From Bradyrhizobium sp. 1 (GTDB lineage Bacteria; Pseudomonadota; Alphaproteobacteria; Rhizobiales; Xanthobacteraceae), in contig NZ_JADPJH010000034.1 of NCBI RefSeq assembly GCF_023073315.1, positions 330,143-394,142 on the forward strand: a stretch of DNA of 64,000 nt, in the 5' to 3' direction. Numbering within the stretch: the stretch's first letter is position 1; the number at the start of each line of letters is the position of its first letter. The position numbers were made by a program, and so were the translations under genes. The notes beneath the pieces are model-generated. The model ran no database searches. It was not told the origin of the DNA and worked only from the letters and a program-made list of their open reading frames with translations. Of this stretch, positions 55,180 through 64,000 are shown piece after piece.

Positions 55180-56026
55180 TCCGGGACACGATTTAAGGCT
55201 GACGCCGGCGCGGGGCGACCTCGCGGCCAAATATCTCGAGGGTAAGGTCGAGGCCGATCGCTTCGTCACCGGCGAGGAGTTCGAGGTGGCCGAGGCGATC
55301 GCAGCAGTGCGCGAGCAGCCGTCCTCGGGCGCGATGCTGATGACGGAAGCGTTGCGCGGCGAGCGCGTCACGGTGTACGACCGCAATGGCGAAGGCTGGG
55401 CCTGGGGTCAGCTCAATGGCGACGGTTATGTCGGCTGGCTGCCGGATGCGGCGCTCGCGAAGCCATCGGCCGCGCCGACGCACAAGGTGAGCGCACTGCG
55501 GACGTTCGCCTTCCCCGGCCCCTCGATCAAGCTGCCGCCTGTCGACACGCTGGTGCTGGGCTCGAAGATTGCGGTGACGCGCGAGGATGGCAGCTTCGCG
55601 GTGACGCGCGATGGGAGCTTTTTGCCGAAGGCGCATCTCGCTCCGCTCGACTATCGCGAGCCGGATTTCGTCGCTGTTGCCGAGCGCTTCGTCGGCACGC
55701 CCTATCTCTGGGGCGGCAAGAGCAGTCTTGGCATCGACTGCTCGGGCCTGGTGCAGGTGTCGCTAACGGCCGCAGGCATTGGTTGTCCGCGCGACAGTGA
55801 CATGCAGCAGGCGGGCCTCGGCCGCGCGCTGGAGGTGCATGAGCAAAGCAGCTTGCTGCGCGGCGATCTGATCTTCTGGAAGGGCCATGTCGCCATCGTC
55901 CGCGACGCCGGCACCATGGTTCACGCCAACGCCTATCACATGGCCACGGTGATCGAGCCGATCGAACCGGCCATTGCGCGGATCAAGCAGGCGGGCAGCG
56001 AGGTTGTCGCGATCAAGCGGCTGTAA
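55172..56026 (+). CDS. C40 peptidase (NlpC/P60) with N-terminal SH3-like region
   Basis: It is 284 residues. The N-terminal half has two SH3-like stretches (ERVTVYDRNGEGWAWGQL, DGYVGWLPDAAL). The C-terminal NlpC/P60 domain has Cys190 in GIDCSGLVQ and His239 in KGHVAIV, with His251 as likely third residue. No signal peptide is visible, so it is probably cytoplasmic and, like YkfC-type enzymes, cleaves murein peptides (gamma-D-Glu-meso-Dap bond). Coupled to the M17 peptidase. Confidence 0.9.
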   Translation: MHDPGHDLRLTPARGDLAAKYLEGKVEADRFVTGEEFEVAEAIAAVREQPSSGAMLMTEALRGERVTVYDRNGEGWAWGQLNGDGYVGWLPDAALAKPSAAPTHKVSALRTFAFPGPSIKLPPVDTLVLGSKIAVTREDGSFAVTRDGSFLPKAHLAPLDYREPDFVAVAERFVGTPYLWGGKSSLGIDCSGLVQVSLTAAGIGCPRDSDMQQAGLGRALEVHEQSSLLRGDLIFWKGHVAIVRDAGTMVHANAYHMATVIEPIEPAIARIKQAGSEVVAIKRL

Positions 56027-56032
56027 CGAAAG

Positions 56033-57670
56033 CTACGTCGCCACCGATCCATTCCCCGCCGTCTCCAGCCGGAACGCCGCCGCAAACAGGGCGCGGGTGT
56101 AATCCGTCTTCGGGTTCTTGAACAGTTCGGCCGCCTGGCCTTCCTCGACCACCTTGCCGTTGCGCATCACGATGAGATGGCTGGCGAGTGAGGCAACGAC
56201 GCGCAGATCGTGCGAGATGAACATGTAGGTGAGCTCGCGCCTGCGCTGAAGCTCGCGCAACAGGTCGACCATCTGCGCCTGGATCAGCATGTCGAGCGCA
56301 CTGGTGGGTTCGTCGAGCACGACGAAATCCGGCTCCAGCACCACCGCCCGAGCGATGCTGATGCGCTGGCGCTGGCCGCCGGAGAATTCATGGGGATAGC
56401 GGTAGCGGGTGTCCGCCTTCAGACCGACGTCCTCCAGCGCCTTGACGACGCGCGCCTCGCGCTCCTCACGCGACAGCTTTGGCTGATGCACGGTGAGGCC
56501 TTCGGCGATGATGTCGGCGACCGACATGCGCGGGCTGAGCGAGCCGAACGGATCCTGGAACACGATCTGCATGTCGCGCCGGAACGGCCGCATCTCCTTG
56601 AAGCGCAGGCCCTGGATGTCTTTCCCCAGGAACACGATGCGTCCGTTCGAGGAGATCAGCCGCAGCAGTGCAAGCCCGAGCGTGGTCTTGCCCGAGCCCG
56701 ATTCGCCGACCACGCCGAGTGTCTCGCCCTTGCGCACGGCGACGCTGACGCCGTCGACGGCCTTGATGTGTCCGATCGTCTTGCGCATCAGGCCGCGCTT
56801 GATCGGAAACCACACCTTCAGATCGTTGGCCGACATCACCAGCGGTGCATCCGGCTGCGGCGGCGCCGGATCGGGCTTCGGCTCGGCCGCGAGCAAGTCG
56901 CGCGTATAGGGATGCTTTGGGCTCTTGAAGACCTGCTCGACCGGACCCTGCTCGACGACCACGCCGCCCTTCATGACGCAGACATGGTCGGCGATGCGGC
57001 GCACGATGCCGAGATCGTGGGTGATGAAGAGCAGGCTCATGCCGAGCCGCGAACGAATCTCGGCGAGCAGCGCCAGGATCTGCGCCTGCACGGTGACGTC
57101 GAGTGCCGTGGTCGGCTCGTCTGCGATCAGCAGATCCGGCTCGTTGGCGAGCGCCATCGCAATCATCACGCGCTGACGCTGACCGCCGGAGAGCTGGTGC
57201 GGATAGCTGTTGAGCCGCGTCTCGGGCTCGGGGATACCGACCTGGGTCAGCAGCTCCAGCGTCCGCTTGCGCGCCTGCGCATTGCTGGTCGGATTGTGCA
57301 GCTGGATGATCTCACCGATCTGCGCCTCGATCGTGTGCAGCGGATTGAGCGAGGTCATCGGCTCCTGAAAGATGATGGAGATGTCGCTACCGCGAACCTC
57401 CCGCATCTGTCGCTCGGTCCGGTCGAGAAGCTCCTGACCCTTGAAGCGGATGCTCCCCGAAGGATGCGACGCATTCGGGTAAGGCAAGAGCTTCAGGATC
57501 GAAAGCGCGCTGACCGACTTGCCGGAGCCGGACTCGCCGACCAGCGCGACGCATTCGCCGCGCTTGATCTGGAACGAGACCTTGTCGACCGCGAGCGTGG
57601 TGGCGCCGCCCTGGTGGAAAGCCACCGAGAGGTCGCTGACGGCAAGCAGGGGCTGGTTGATCGCGTCCAT
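56033..57670 (-). CDS. yejF: Oligopeptide ABC transporter, duplicated ATP-binding protein (YejF)
   Basis: It is 545 residues with two complete ATPase domains (Walker A GESGSGKS near residue 45 and GESGSGKT near 330; signatures LSGGQRQRV and FSGGQRQRI). Each ends in the oligopeptide-type C-terminal extension (PLH/PKHPYTRDLL). The double-domain form is YejF-like. The ATG at 57670 is used; a GTG precedes it. Confidence 0.92.
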   Translation of the reverse strand: MDAINQPLLAVSDLSVAFHQGGATTLAVDKVSFQIKRGECVALVGESGSGKSVSALSILKLLPYPNASHPSGSIRFKGQELLDRTERQMREVRGSDISIIFQEPMTSLNPLHTIEAQIGEIIQLHNPTSNAQARKRTLELLTQVGIPEPETRLNSYPHQLSGGQRQRVMIAMALANEPDLLIADEPTTALDVTVQAQILALLAEIRSRLGMSLLFITHDLGIVRRIADHVCVMKGGVVVEQGPVEQVFKSPKHPYTRDLLAAEPKPDPAPPQPDAPLVMSANDLKVWFPIKRGLMRKTIGHIKAVDGVSVAVRKGETLGVVGESGSGKTTLGLALLRLISSNGRIVFLGKDIQGLRFKEMRPFRRDMQIVFQDPFGSLSPRMSVADIIAEGLTVHQPKLSREEREARVVKALEDVGLKADTRYRYPHEFSGGQRQRISIARAVVLEPDFVVLDEPTSALDMLIQAQMVDLLRELQRRRELTYMFISHDLRVVASLASHLIVMRNGKVVEEGQAAELFKNPKTDYTRALFAAAFRLETAGNGSVAT

Positions 57671-57677
57671 CACGCCC

Positions 57678-58856
57678 TCACTTGAACGTCTTGCGCGGAT
57701 CGAAGGCGTCGCGCACGGCCTCGCCGACGAAGATCAGCAGCGACAGCATGATTGCGACCGAGAAGAAGCCGGAGAAACCGAGCCATGGCGCCTGCACGTT
57801 GGACTTGCCCTGCGACAGCAGTTCGCCGAGCGACGGCGAGCCGGGCGGAAGTCCGAAGCCCAGGAAGTCGAGGGCCGTGAGCGTCATGACCGACGAGGAG
57901 ACGATGAACGGCAGGAACGTCATCGTCGCAACCATCGCGTTCGGCAGCAAATGCTTGAACATGATCACGGAACTCGACACGCCGAGCGCTCGCGCCGCCT
58001 GGATGTACTCGAAATTGCGCCCGCGCAAAAATTCCGCGCGCACGAGCCCTACCAGCGACACCCAGGAAAACAACAGCAGGATACCGAGCAGCACGAAGAA
58101 GCCGGGCACGAGCACCGACGACAGGATCAGCAGCAGATAGAGCGAAGGGATCGCGGTCCATATCTCGATGAAGCGCTGGAACAACAGGTCGATCCAGCCG
58201 CCGAAATAGCCCTGCACCGCGCCGGCCGCGATGCCGATGACGGAGGAGACAATGGTCAGGCAGAGGCCGAACAGCACCGAGATGCGGAAGCCGTAGATCA
58301 GCCGCGCCACCACGTCGCGGCCCTGATCGTCGGTGCCGAGCCAGTTGTATTCGAGATCACGGCAGCTCTTCAGGCCCTTCTTTTCGACGACGGGCTTGCA
58401 CTGCGCCTCCGTGAGCATCCAGGTCGGCGGTGACGGCGCCGGCGTCGGCAGATCGAGATTGTGAGTGTCGTAGGAGTAGCGGATCAGCGGCCAGACGACA
58501 CTGCCGCCCTTGTCCTTGATCAGCTTCTGCAAATAGGGATCGCGGTAATCGGCCGCCGTTTCGAAGTCGCCGCCAAAAGTCGTCTCGGAATAGGTGACGA
58601 AGGCCGGCCAGTAGAGATGGCCGTCATATTTGATCAGGAACGGCCTGTCGTTGGCGATCAGCTCGGCGAACAGCGACAGCACGAACAGGATCAGGAAGAT
58701 CCACAGCGACCAGTAACCGCGACGGTTCGCGCTAAAATTCTGCCAGCGCCGCCTGTTGAGCGGCGATGGCGCGAACGGCTTGCGCGTGATCGGCACGGCA
58801 TCGCCAAGCGGCGACTGCGAGGTGGTTTCGATCGGGGTGGGGGCGGTCAGCGTCAT
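57678..58856 (-). CDS. yejE: Oligopeptide ABC transporter permease (YejE)
   Basis: It is 392 residues, longer than DppC because of a periplasmic insert between TM1 and TM2 (about 75-170), as in YejE. The permease part has GTDDQGRDVVARLIYGFR and EYIQAARALGVS. The start at 58856 shares one base with the yejB stop (TGATG). The frame is open further upstream in overlap with yejB, but that stretch is not coding. Confidence 0.92.
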   Translation of the reverse strand: MTLTAPTPIETTSQSPLGDAVPITRKPFAPSPLNRRRWQNFSANRRGYWSLWIFLILFVLSLFAELIANDRPFLIKYDGHLYWPAFVTYSETTFGGDFETAADYRDPYLQKLIKDKGGSVVWPLIRYSYDTHNLDLPTPAPSPPTWMLTEAQCKPVVEKKGLKSCRDLEYNWLGTDDQGRDVVARLIYGFRISVLFGLCLTIVSSVIGIAAGAVQGYFGGWIDLLFQRFIEIWTAIPSLYLLLILSSVLVPGFFVLLGILLLFSWVSLVGLVRAEFLRGRNFEYIQAARALGVSSSVIMFKHLLPNAMVATMTFLPFIVSSSVMTLTALDFLGFGLPPGSPSLGELLSQGKSNVQAPWLGFSGFFSVAIMLSLLIFVGEAVRDAFDPRKTFK

Positions 58857-59965
58857 CAGACCTCCCGTGCCTCGAAATCGATCCGCGGGTCGATCCACAT
58901 ATAGGTGAGATCCGAGATGAGGTTGACCACGAGACCGACGAGCGAAAAGATGAAGAGCGTGCCGAACACCACGGGGTAGTCGCGGTTGAGAACGCTCTCG
59001 AAACTGAGCAGTCCGAGGCCATCCAGCGAGAAGATGGTCTCGATCAGGAGCGAGCCCGAGAAGAAGGCATGGATGAAGGTGCTGGGAAAGCCTGCGATGA
59101 CAATCAGCATCGCGTTGCGGAAGACGTGGCCATAGAGCACGCGATTCTCGCTGCAGCCTTTCGCGCGCGCGGTCATCACGTATTGCTTGCGAATTTCGTC
59201 CAGAAACGAGTTCTTGGTCAGGAACGTCATGGTGGTGAACGCGCCGAGCCCCATGGCGATCAAGGGCAGCGTCAAATGCCAGAAGTAATCGATGATCTTC
59301 CAGTACCAGGGGAATTGCGACCAGCCGTCCGACGTCAACCCGCGCAGCGGGAACCAGTTGAAGAACGAGCCGCCGGCAAACAGGATGATCAGGAGGATCG
59401 CGAACAGAAATCCGGGGATGGCATAGCCGAGCACGAGCACGCTCGACGTCCAGGTGTCGAAGCGCGTGCCGTCCTTCACCGCTTTGCGGATGCCGAGCGG
59501 AATCGAGATCAGATAGGTCAGGAGCGTCAGCCAGATGCCGAGCGAGATCGAGACCGGCAGCTTTTCCTTGACCAGCTGGAGCACGCTGACATCGCGAAAA
59601 TAGCTGTTGCCGAAATCGAAGCGGGCGAAATTCCACACCATCAGCGCGAAGCGTTCCGGCGCCGGCTTGTCGAAGCCGAATTGCTTCTCCAGCTTCTTGA
59701 TGAAATCAGGGTCTAGACCCTGCGCGCCGCGATATTTCGAGCTGACGGCATCGCCGCCGGCCCCGAGCTGCCCCGGCGCACGCTGCGCGAAGTCGCCGCC
59801 GCCGGAGATGCGCGAGCTGCCGCCGGTATCGGCCCCGGACAGTTGCGCGATCACCCGCTCGACCGGGCCGCCCGGCGCGAACTGCACCACGACGAAGGAG
59901 ACGAAGAGGATCCCGAGCAGAGTCGGAATCATCAGAAGGATACGGCGCGCGATATAGGCACCCAT
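58856..59965 (-). CDS. yejB: Oligopeptide ABC transporter permease (YejB)
   Basis: It is 369 residues from the ATG at 59965 (MGAYIARRILLMIPTLLGI). It has the DppB-like helices plus a large periplasmic part with a Gly/Ser-rich insert (SGADTGGSSRISGGG). Motif ARAKGCSENRVLYGHVFRNA is the EAA loop. The stop of the upstream binding protein lies two bases before its start. Confidence 0.92.
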   Translation of the reverse strand: MGAYIARRILLMIPTLLGILFVSFVVVQFAPGGPVERVIAQLSGADTGGSSRISGGGDFAQRAPGQLGAGGDAVSSKYRGAQGLDPDFIKKLEKQFGFDKPAPERFALMVWNFARFDFGNSYFRDVSVLQLVKEKLPVSISLGIWLTLLTYLISIPLGIRKAVKDGTRFDTWTSSVLVLGYAIPGFLFAILLIILFAGGSFFNWFPLRGLTSDGWSQFPWYWKIIDYFWHLTLPLIAMGLGAFTTMTFLTKNSFLDEIRKQYVMTARAKGCSENRVLYGHVFRNAMLIVIAGFPSTFIHAFFSGSLLIETIFSLDGLGLLSFESVLNRDYPVVFGTLFIFSLVGLVVNLISDLTYMWIDPRIDFEAREV

Positions 59966-59967
59966 GG

Positions 59968-61842
59968 CTATTTCGCCTGCTCGAGCTTGGCCGCCTTGGC
60001 TTGGTCGGACCACCAGATATCAGGAGCGCCGACGCCGTTGGCATAACGCGGCAGCTTCTGCGGATGAGCGAACTGATCCCAGTAAGCGAGCCTGTGCGTC
60101 TTGTTATACCACTGCGGCACCCAATAGCGGCCAGCGCGGAACAGGCGATCGAAGGCGCGGCAGGCGACGGTCAAATCCTCGCGGTTTTCGGCCGCCATGA
60201 TCTTCTCGATCATGGCGTCGATCGCGGGGCTGGCAACGCCCGCAAGATTGTACGAGCCCTTGGTCGCCGCAACCTGCGAGGAGAAGAACGAGCGCATGGC
60301 GTCGCCCGGCGTCGCCGACATGCTGAAGCGCTGGATCGTCATGTCGAAGTCGAATTCTTCCTGGCGCACCTTGTATTGCACGGCATCAACAAGACGCACG
60401 CTCGCTTCGATGCCGAGCGTGCCCAGGTTCTTGACGTAAGGCGCGTGGTGGGGCTGGAACGAAGGCTCGTCCAGCAGGAACTCAATTTTGAAAACTTCAC
60501 CGTTCGGCAGTACCCGTTTGCCGTCCTTGATGGGCAGGCCGGCCTCGGTCAGCAATTGCTGCGCCTTGCGGAGCAGGCTGCGGTCCTGCCCGGAGCCGTC
60601 CGAGACCGGAGGCGAAAATGGTGCAGCGAACACTCCGTCTGGCACCTGGCCACGGAACGGCTCCAGCAGCTTCAGCTCCTCCGGCGGGGGAGGTCCGTCG
60701 CTCGCCATCAGGTCGGAATTCTGGAACGGCGACACCGTGCGGGCATAGGCGCCGTACATGATGGTCTTGTTGGTCCACTCAAAGTCGAAAGCGTTGGTCA
60801 GGGCCTCGCGCACGCGCGGATCTCTGAACTTGTCGCGCCGTGTGTTGATGAACCAGCCCTGTGCACCGGATGGCGTCAGGTCGGGCACGATCTCCATCTT
60901 GACACGTCCGTCCTTCACGGCCGGGAAGTCGTAGCGCGTCGCCCAGATGCGCGAGGTGAATTCTTCCCGGTAGAGGTAGTTCTTGCCGGTGAAGCCTTCG
61001 AAGGCAACATCGCGGTCACGATAGAACTCGTAGCGCACGATGCCAAAATTGTAGCTGCCGCGACAAGGCGGCAGATCGGTGCCCCACCACTCTTTGACCC
61101 GCTCGAACTCGATGTAGCGATTGGCCTCGAACCTGCCGACCCTGTACGGGCCCGAGCCCAGCGGGATGTCGAGGGAGGTTTCGTCGAACGGCCGAGACGC
61201 ATAGTAAGCCTTCGAGAAGATCGGCAGCCCCGCGACATAGAGCGGAACGTCGCGTGCGCGCCCCTTGGCGAAGGTGACGACCAGCGTCGCGTCATCGACC
61301 GCCTCGGCGCTGACCATGTCGCGCATCTGCACGATGATCAGCGGATGGCCCTTAGTCTTCAGCGACGTCAGCGAAAACGCCGCGTCGTGTGCGGTGAGCT
61401 TGCTGCCATCGTGAAACTTCGCCTCGGCCCGCATCGTGAAGCGATAGGCGAGCTTGTCCGGCGATATCTGCACGGATTTGGCGGCAAGCCCGTACATCGC
61501 ATCGGGCTCGTCGTTGGCGCGCACCATCAGCGGCGCGAACGTCATGTCCATGCCTTGCGCGCCGTCGCCCTTCAGGATGAAGGCGTTGAGCGAGTTGAAG
61601 GTCTGGTAGGACTGGTTGTAGGCGCGCACCGAGGGAATGAGCGAAAACGTGCCGCCCTTCGGCGCGTCGAGATTGACGTAGTCGAAATGATGGAAGTCGG
61701 CGGGATATTTGAGATCGCCGAACGCCGAGATGCCGTGGGCCTCTGCCGACACTTCCGACGCCGCCGCGCCGCGCGGCAGGGCAGCGCTAAGCGCGCCGCC
61801 GGCCCCTAAGGCCAGCACATGCCGGCGTGAAAGCTGCGCCAT
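59968..61842 (-). CDS. Extracellular solute-binding protein family 5 (YejA-like), second
   Basis: It is 624 residues from the ATG at 61842, with a Tat-type signal (SRRHVLALGAGG). A GTG at 61860 that overlaps the upstream stop (GTGA) is an alternative. Body motifs are typical for SBP_bac_5/YejA (HFDYVNLDAPKGG, then FHDGSKLTAHDAAFSL). It would capture oligopeptides and hand them to YejB/E. It is a paralogue of the next gene. Confidence 0.9.
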   Translation of the reverse strand: MAQLSRRHVLALGAGGALSAALPRGAAASEVSAEAHGISAFGDLKYPADFHHFDYVNLDAPKGGTFSLIPSVRAYNQSYQTFNSLNAFILKGDGAQGMDMTFAPLMVRANDEPDAMYGLAAKSVQISPDKLAYRFTMRAEAKFHDGSKLTAHDAAFSLTSLKTKGHPLIIVQMRDMVSAEAVDDATLVVTFAKGRARDVPLYVAGLPIFSKAYYASRPFDETSLDIPLGSGPYRVGRFEANRYIEFERVKEWWGTDLPPCRGSYNFGIVRYEFYRDRDVAFEGFTGKNYLYREEFTSRIWATRYDFPAVKDGRVKMEIVPDLTPSGAQGWFINTRRDKFRDPRVREALTNAFDFEWTNKTIMYGAYARTVSPFQNSDLMASDGPPPPEELKLLEPFRGQVPDGVFAAPFSPPVSDGSGQDRSLLRKAQQLLTEAGLPIKDGKRVLPNGEVFKIEFLLDEPSFQPHHAPYVKNLGTLGIEASVRLVDAVQYKVRQEEFDFDMTIQRFSMSATPGDAMRSFFSSQVAATKGSYNLAGVASPAIDAMIEKIMAAENREDLTVACRAFDRLFRAGRYWVPQWYNKTHRLAYWDQFAHPQKLPRYANGVGAPDIWWSDQAKAAKLEQAK

Positions 61843-61856
61843 GCGGGGAGTATCCT

Positions 61857-63758
61857 TCACGACTTCTTTGCGATCCGCGCCGCCTTGTCTGCGTCATACC
61901 ACCAGACGAACGGGAAGCCCGACTGACCGTACTTGGGCAATTCCGCGGGCCGGCCGAAGCGATCCCACCGCGCGGTGCGCACCTTCGGATAATTCCATTG
62001 CGGCACGACATAGTGATTCCAAAGCAGCACGCGGTCGAGCGCCTTGGTGGCTACGACGAGGTCGTCGCGATCCCTGGCGTAGATCACCCGCTCGATCAAC
62101 TTGTCGATTGCCGGATTCTTGATGCCGGCAATGTTACGCGAGCCGGCGATGTCGGCCGTTTTCGACGACCAGAACTCGCGCTGCTCGTTGCCCGGCGATT
62201 GCGACTCGCCCCATGAGTTGGTGATGATGTCGAAATCCCACTCGCGGGTCCTGTTCTCGTACTGGGTCGGATCGACCGTCCGCACGCTGACGGCAATACC
62301 GAGCCGCTCCAGCGACGGTTTGTAGAACAGCGTGATCCGCTCGAAGCTCGGATCCGAGTTCAGCAATTCCAGGGCGAACTGGGCCCCTGTCTTGACGTCG
62401 ATCAGCTTGCGGTCGCGCACCTCGTAGCCGGCTTCCTTGAACAGGCGCAGCGCCTCGCGCAGATTGTCGCGTACGGCTTCCGGACTGCCGCCGACCGGAT
62501 TGGTGTAGGCCGTCGTGAAGACTTCGGGCGGCACTTCGGCGCGGACGGTCTCGAGGATCTCGAGCTCCTTGCCCTGGGGCAAGCCGGTTGCCATCAGCTC
62601 GTCGATGCCATCGAAATAGCTGCTGATCCGCTTGTACTGACCGTAGAAGATCTGCTTGTTCATTTCCTCGAAGTCGAACGCGTAGTTGAGTGCACGGCGC
62701 ACGCGGGGATCACTGAACTTGGCGCGGCGCAGGTTCGGCACGAAACCCTGCATGACGCCCGAACTGCGATTGGCAAACTCTTCGAGAATCACGCGCTTCT
62801 CGCTTACAGCCGGGAAATCGTAGGCGGTCGCCCAGTTCTTCGCGCTGTTCTCGGTGCGCCAATCTACCTGATCGGCCTTGAAAGCCTCGATCGCCACGGT
62901 GGCGTCGCGGAAATATTCGTAGCGCAGCTCGTCGAAATTATTGCGGCCAACGTTGGCGGCGAGGTCACGGCCCCAATAATCCTTGACGCGCTCGAGCGCG
63001 ATCGAGCGCCCGGCAACGAACTCCTTGACCCTGTAGGGGCCGGACCCGAGCGGCACTTCGAGCGTGGTCGCGGAGACATCGCGCTTCCGGCCCTGCGCGT
63101 CCGTCCCCTCCCACCAATGTTTCGGCAGAACCGTGAGCTGCCCGACGATCTGCGGCAGCTCGCGATTGCCAGGTGCGTCGAACACGAACTTCACCTCGCG
63201 CTCGCCGACCTTCTCGGCCTTCACGACATGGCTGTAATAGGCCGAGTACATCGGGTGGTGCTTCTTGAAGGATTCGAGGGAGAAGATCACGTCCTCCACG
63301 GTGACCGGCTTGCCGTCGTGCCATTTGGCCTCGGAGCGCAAACGATAGGTGACGAAGGAAAAATCGTCGGGATGGCTGACGGCTTCGGCGAGTGCGCCGT
63401 ATTCGGTCGAGACTTCGTCGAGCGCGGGCGTCGTGAGGGATTCATAGATGAATGCCACGGCACCGGCGACTTGCCCCTTCACGCCGGAGACCACGATGTT
63501 GAAATTGTCAAAGGTGCCGACGGCGATCTGGCGCGCAACGCCGCCCTTGGGCGCGCCCGGATTGACGTAGTCGAAGCGCTTGAAGTCGGCGGGGTATTTG
63601 ACCTTCCCGAACAGCGACAGCGCATGCCGCCACGGCAGCTCGCCTGCCGATTGCGCCGCAGCCGCACCCACGACGGGGACGCCCGCTACGGAACCAAGAA
63701 CGGGGAGCGCCGCGGCAGCGGTGCCGGTGAGCAGGAGATCGCGTCGGGTAATGGCCAA
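61857..63758 (-). CDS. Extracellular solute-binding protein family 5 (YejA-like), first
   Basis: It is 633 residues with a Tat-type signal (ITRRDLLLTGTAAAALP). It shares wording with the neighbour (RFDYVNPGAPKGG, WHDGKPVTVEDVIFSL, LGSGPYRVKEF) but is clearly diverged, so the two may bind different peptides. GAAGGAGG-like bases lie upstream (about 63778-63785). First gene of the yej operon. Confidence 0.9.
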   Translation of the reverse strand: MAITRRDLLLTGTAAAALPVLGSVAGVPVVGAAAAQSAGELPWRHALSLFGKVKYPADFKRFDYVNPGAPKGGVARQIAVGTFDNFNIVVSGVKGQVAGAVAFIYESLTTPALDEVSTEYGALAEAVSHPDDFSFVTYRLRSEAKWHDGKPVTVEDVIFSLESFKKHHPMYSAYYSHVVKAEKVGEREVKFVFDAPGNRELPQIVGQLTVLPKHWWEGTDAQGRKRDVSATTLEVPLGSGPYRVKEFVAGRSIALERVKDYWGRDLAANVGRNNFDELRYEYFRDATVAIEAFKADQVDWRTENSAKNWATAYDFPAVSEKRVILEEFANRSSGVMQGFVPNLRRAKFSDPRVRRALNYAFDFEEMNKQIFYGQYKRISSYFDGIDELMATGLPQGKELEILETVRAEVPPEVFTTAYTNPVGGSPEAVRDNLREALRLFKEAGYEVRDRKLIDVKTGAQFALELLNSDPSFERITLFYKPSLERLGIAVSVRTVDPTQYENRTREWDFDIITNSWGESQSPGNEQREFWSSKTADIAGSRNIAGIKNPAIDKLIERVIYARDRDDLVVATKALDRVLLWNHYVVPQWNYPKVRTARWDRFGRPAELPKYGQSGFPFVWWYDADKAARIAKKS

Positions 63759-63917
63759 ATCAACATTCCAGTCTTGAAGGAGGTCACCCCTTTAAGGGCC
63801 CAATATAGGCGAGGTTTCGACGGAATATGTTGCTTTTTCCTCATCTTGGAAGCCCGGCCAGCCTATCCGATGCGGCCAAACGCCCCGATAACGACATCGC
63901 GAGGCTCGGATACGGAA

Positions 63918-63943
63918 ACGGCCAGGCTTTGAGGCCTGGCCGC
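63918..63943 (-). terminator. Hairpin after the truncated gene at the right end
   Basis: GGCCAGGC pairs with GCCTGGCC on either side of CTCAAA. Read on the minus strand it is followed by CGTTT. It lies about 27 bases beyond the stop of the last gene and is probably its terminator. Confidence 0.55.
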
Positions 63944-63969
63944 ATATTCCAAAGCAGGATTTTGAAGCC

Positions 63970-64000
63970 TTACTTCGCCGCGGTGGGCAGCGGCTTCGGG
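63970..64000 (-). CDS. C-terminal end of an unidentified gene (runs off the window)
   Basis: The final 31 bases read, on the minus strand, as ...PKPLPTAAK followed by a TAA stop. The hairpin beyond the stop supports a gene end. Too little is visible to name it. Confidence 0.4.
   Translation of the reverse strand, partial: PKPLPTAAK

Noticed and set aside
57678..59636. A 652-residue minus-strand frame extending yejE far upstream
   Set aside because: The extra part overlaps yejB in another frame and lacks any conserved sequence; yejE starts at 58856 in a TGATG overlap.
60001..61809. A 602-residue open frame antisense to a solute-binding protein
   Set aside because: No domain features; shadow of the real gene.

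Overview
The window is GC-rich chromosomal DNA from an alphaproteobacterium, most likely a Bradyrhizobium or a close relative in the Nitrobacteraceae. The evidence is a fused NodQ-like CysN/C, the urtABCDE-ureDABCEFG cluster, a complete Tad/Cpa pilus locus, DUF2865 and PepSY envelope genes, and two dispersed palindromic repeats of types I recognise from Bradyrhizobium genomes. It is gene-dense, with no rRNA, tRNA, insertion sequence, phage or CRISPR array that I can see. It reads as core or conserved-accessory chromosome rather than a mobile island.

Layout. 1-3656: sulfate assimilation (cysG partial on the minus strand; cysD and cysNC on the plus strand). 3675-3850: dispersed palindromic repeat. 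4021-6268: malate synthase G with its terminator. 6359-11160: a small membrane protein and two tandem paralogous chemoreceptors of equal length. 11170-14938: envelope and stress genes (DUF2865 protein, L,D-transpeptidase, AI-2E-family transporter, DUF883 protein, holin-like protein). 14946-18667: iron-uptake operon on the minus strand (TonB-dependent siderophore receptor, PepSY membrane protein, small membrane protein). 19057-22592: OpgC-like protein, TetR regulator, CHASE/HWE histidine kinase with a degenerate ATPase domain. 22871-35530: sixteen genes on the minus strand, starting with the urea ABC transporter (urtABCDE) and continuing with urease structural and accessory genes. These are interrupted by an HD-family (SpoT/MESH1-like) hydrolase, an unknown membrane protein and two ABM-fold proteins.

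36038-38500: an RNA-handling group (DEAD-box helicase, second IF-1, cold-shock protein with a structured leader). 38524-51521: a Tad pilus locus in three parts. On the minus strand are two TadE/G pseudopilins and a stand-alone CpaC N-terminal domain. A sterol-desaturase-family gene follows. The plus-strand operon flp...cpaA-cpaB-cpaC-cpaD-cpaE-cpaF-tadB-tadC comes next, and a convergent tadD lies downstream. 51612-53611: metallophosphoesterase and a small membrane protein. 53806-56026: overlapping M17 aminopeptidase and NlpC/P60 genes. 56033-63758: a Yej-type oligopeptide ABC transporter on the minus strand with two consecutive Tat-exported binding proteins. The last bases hold the end of another minus-strand gene.

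How the genes work together. Urea is imported by UrtABCDE and split by urease, with UreD/E/F/G loading nickel. A sigma-54-like promoter candidate lies upstream of urtA, as expected for nitrogen control. The Tad genes supply pilin, prepilin peptidase, secretin, motor and platform for adhesive pili. The Yej transporter, M17 peptidase and NlpC/P60 protein could form a peptide or muropeptide salvage module (inference). I found no clearly novel system. The most promising leads are the genes embedded in the urease operon, the degenerate kinase beside it, the MCP pair with its leader inverted repeat, and the split Tad locus.
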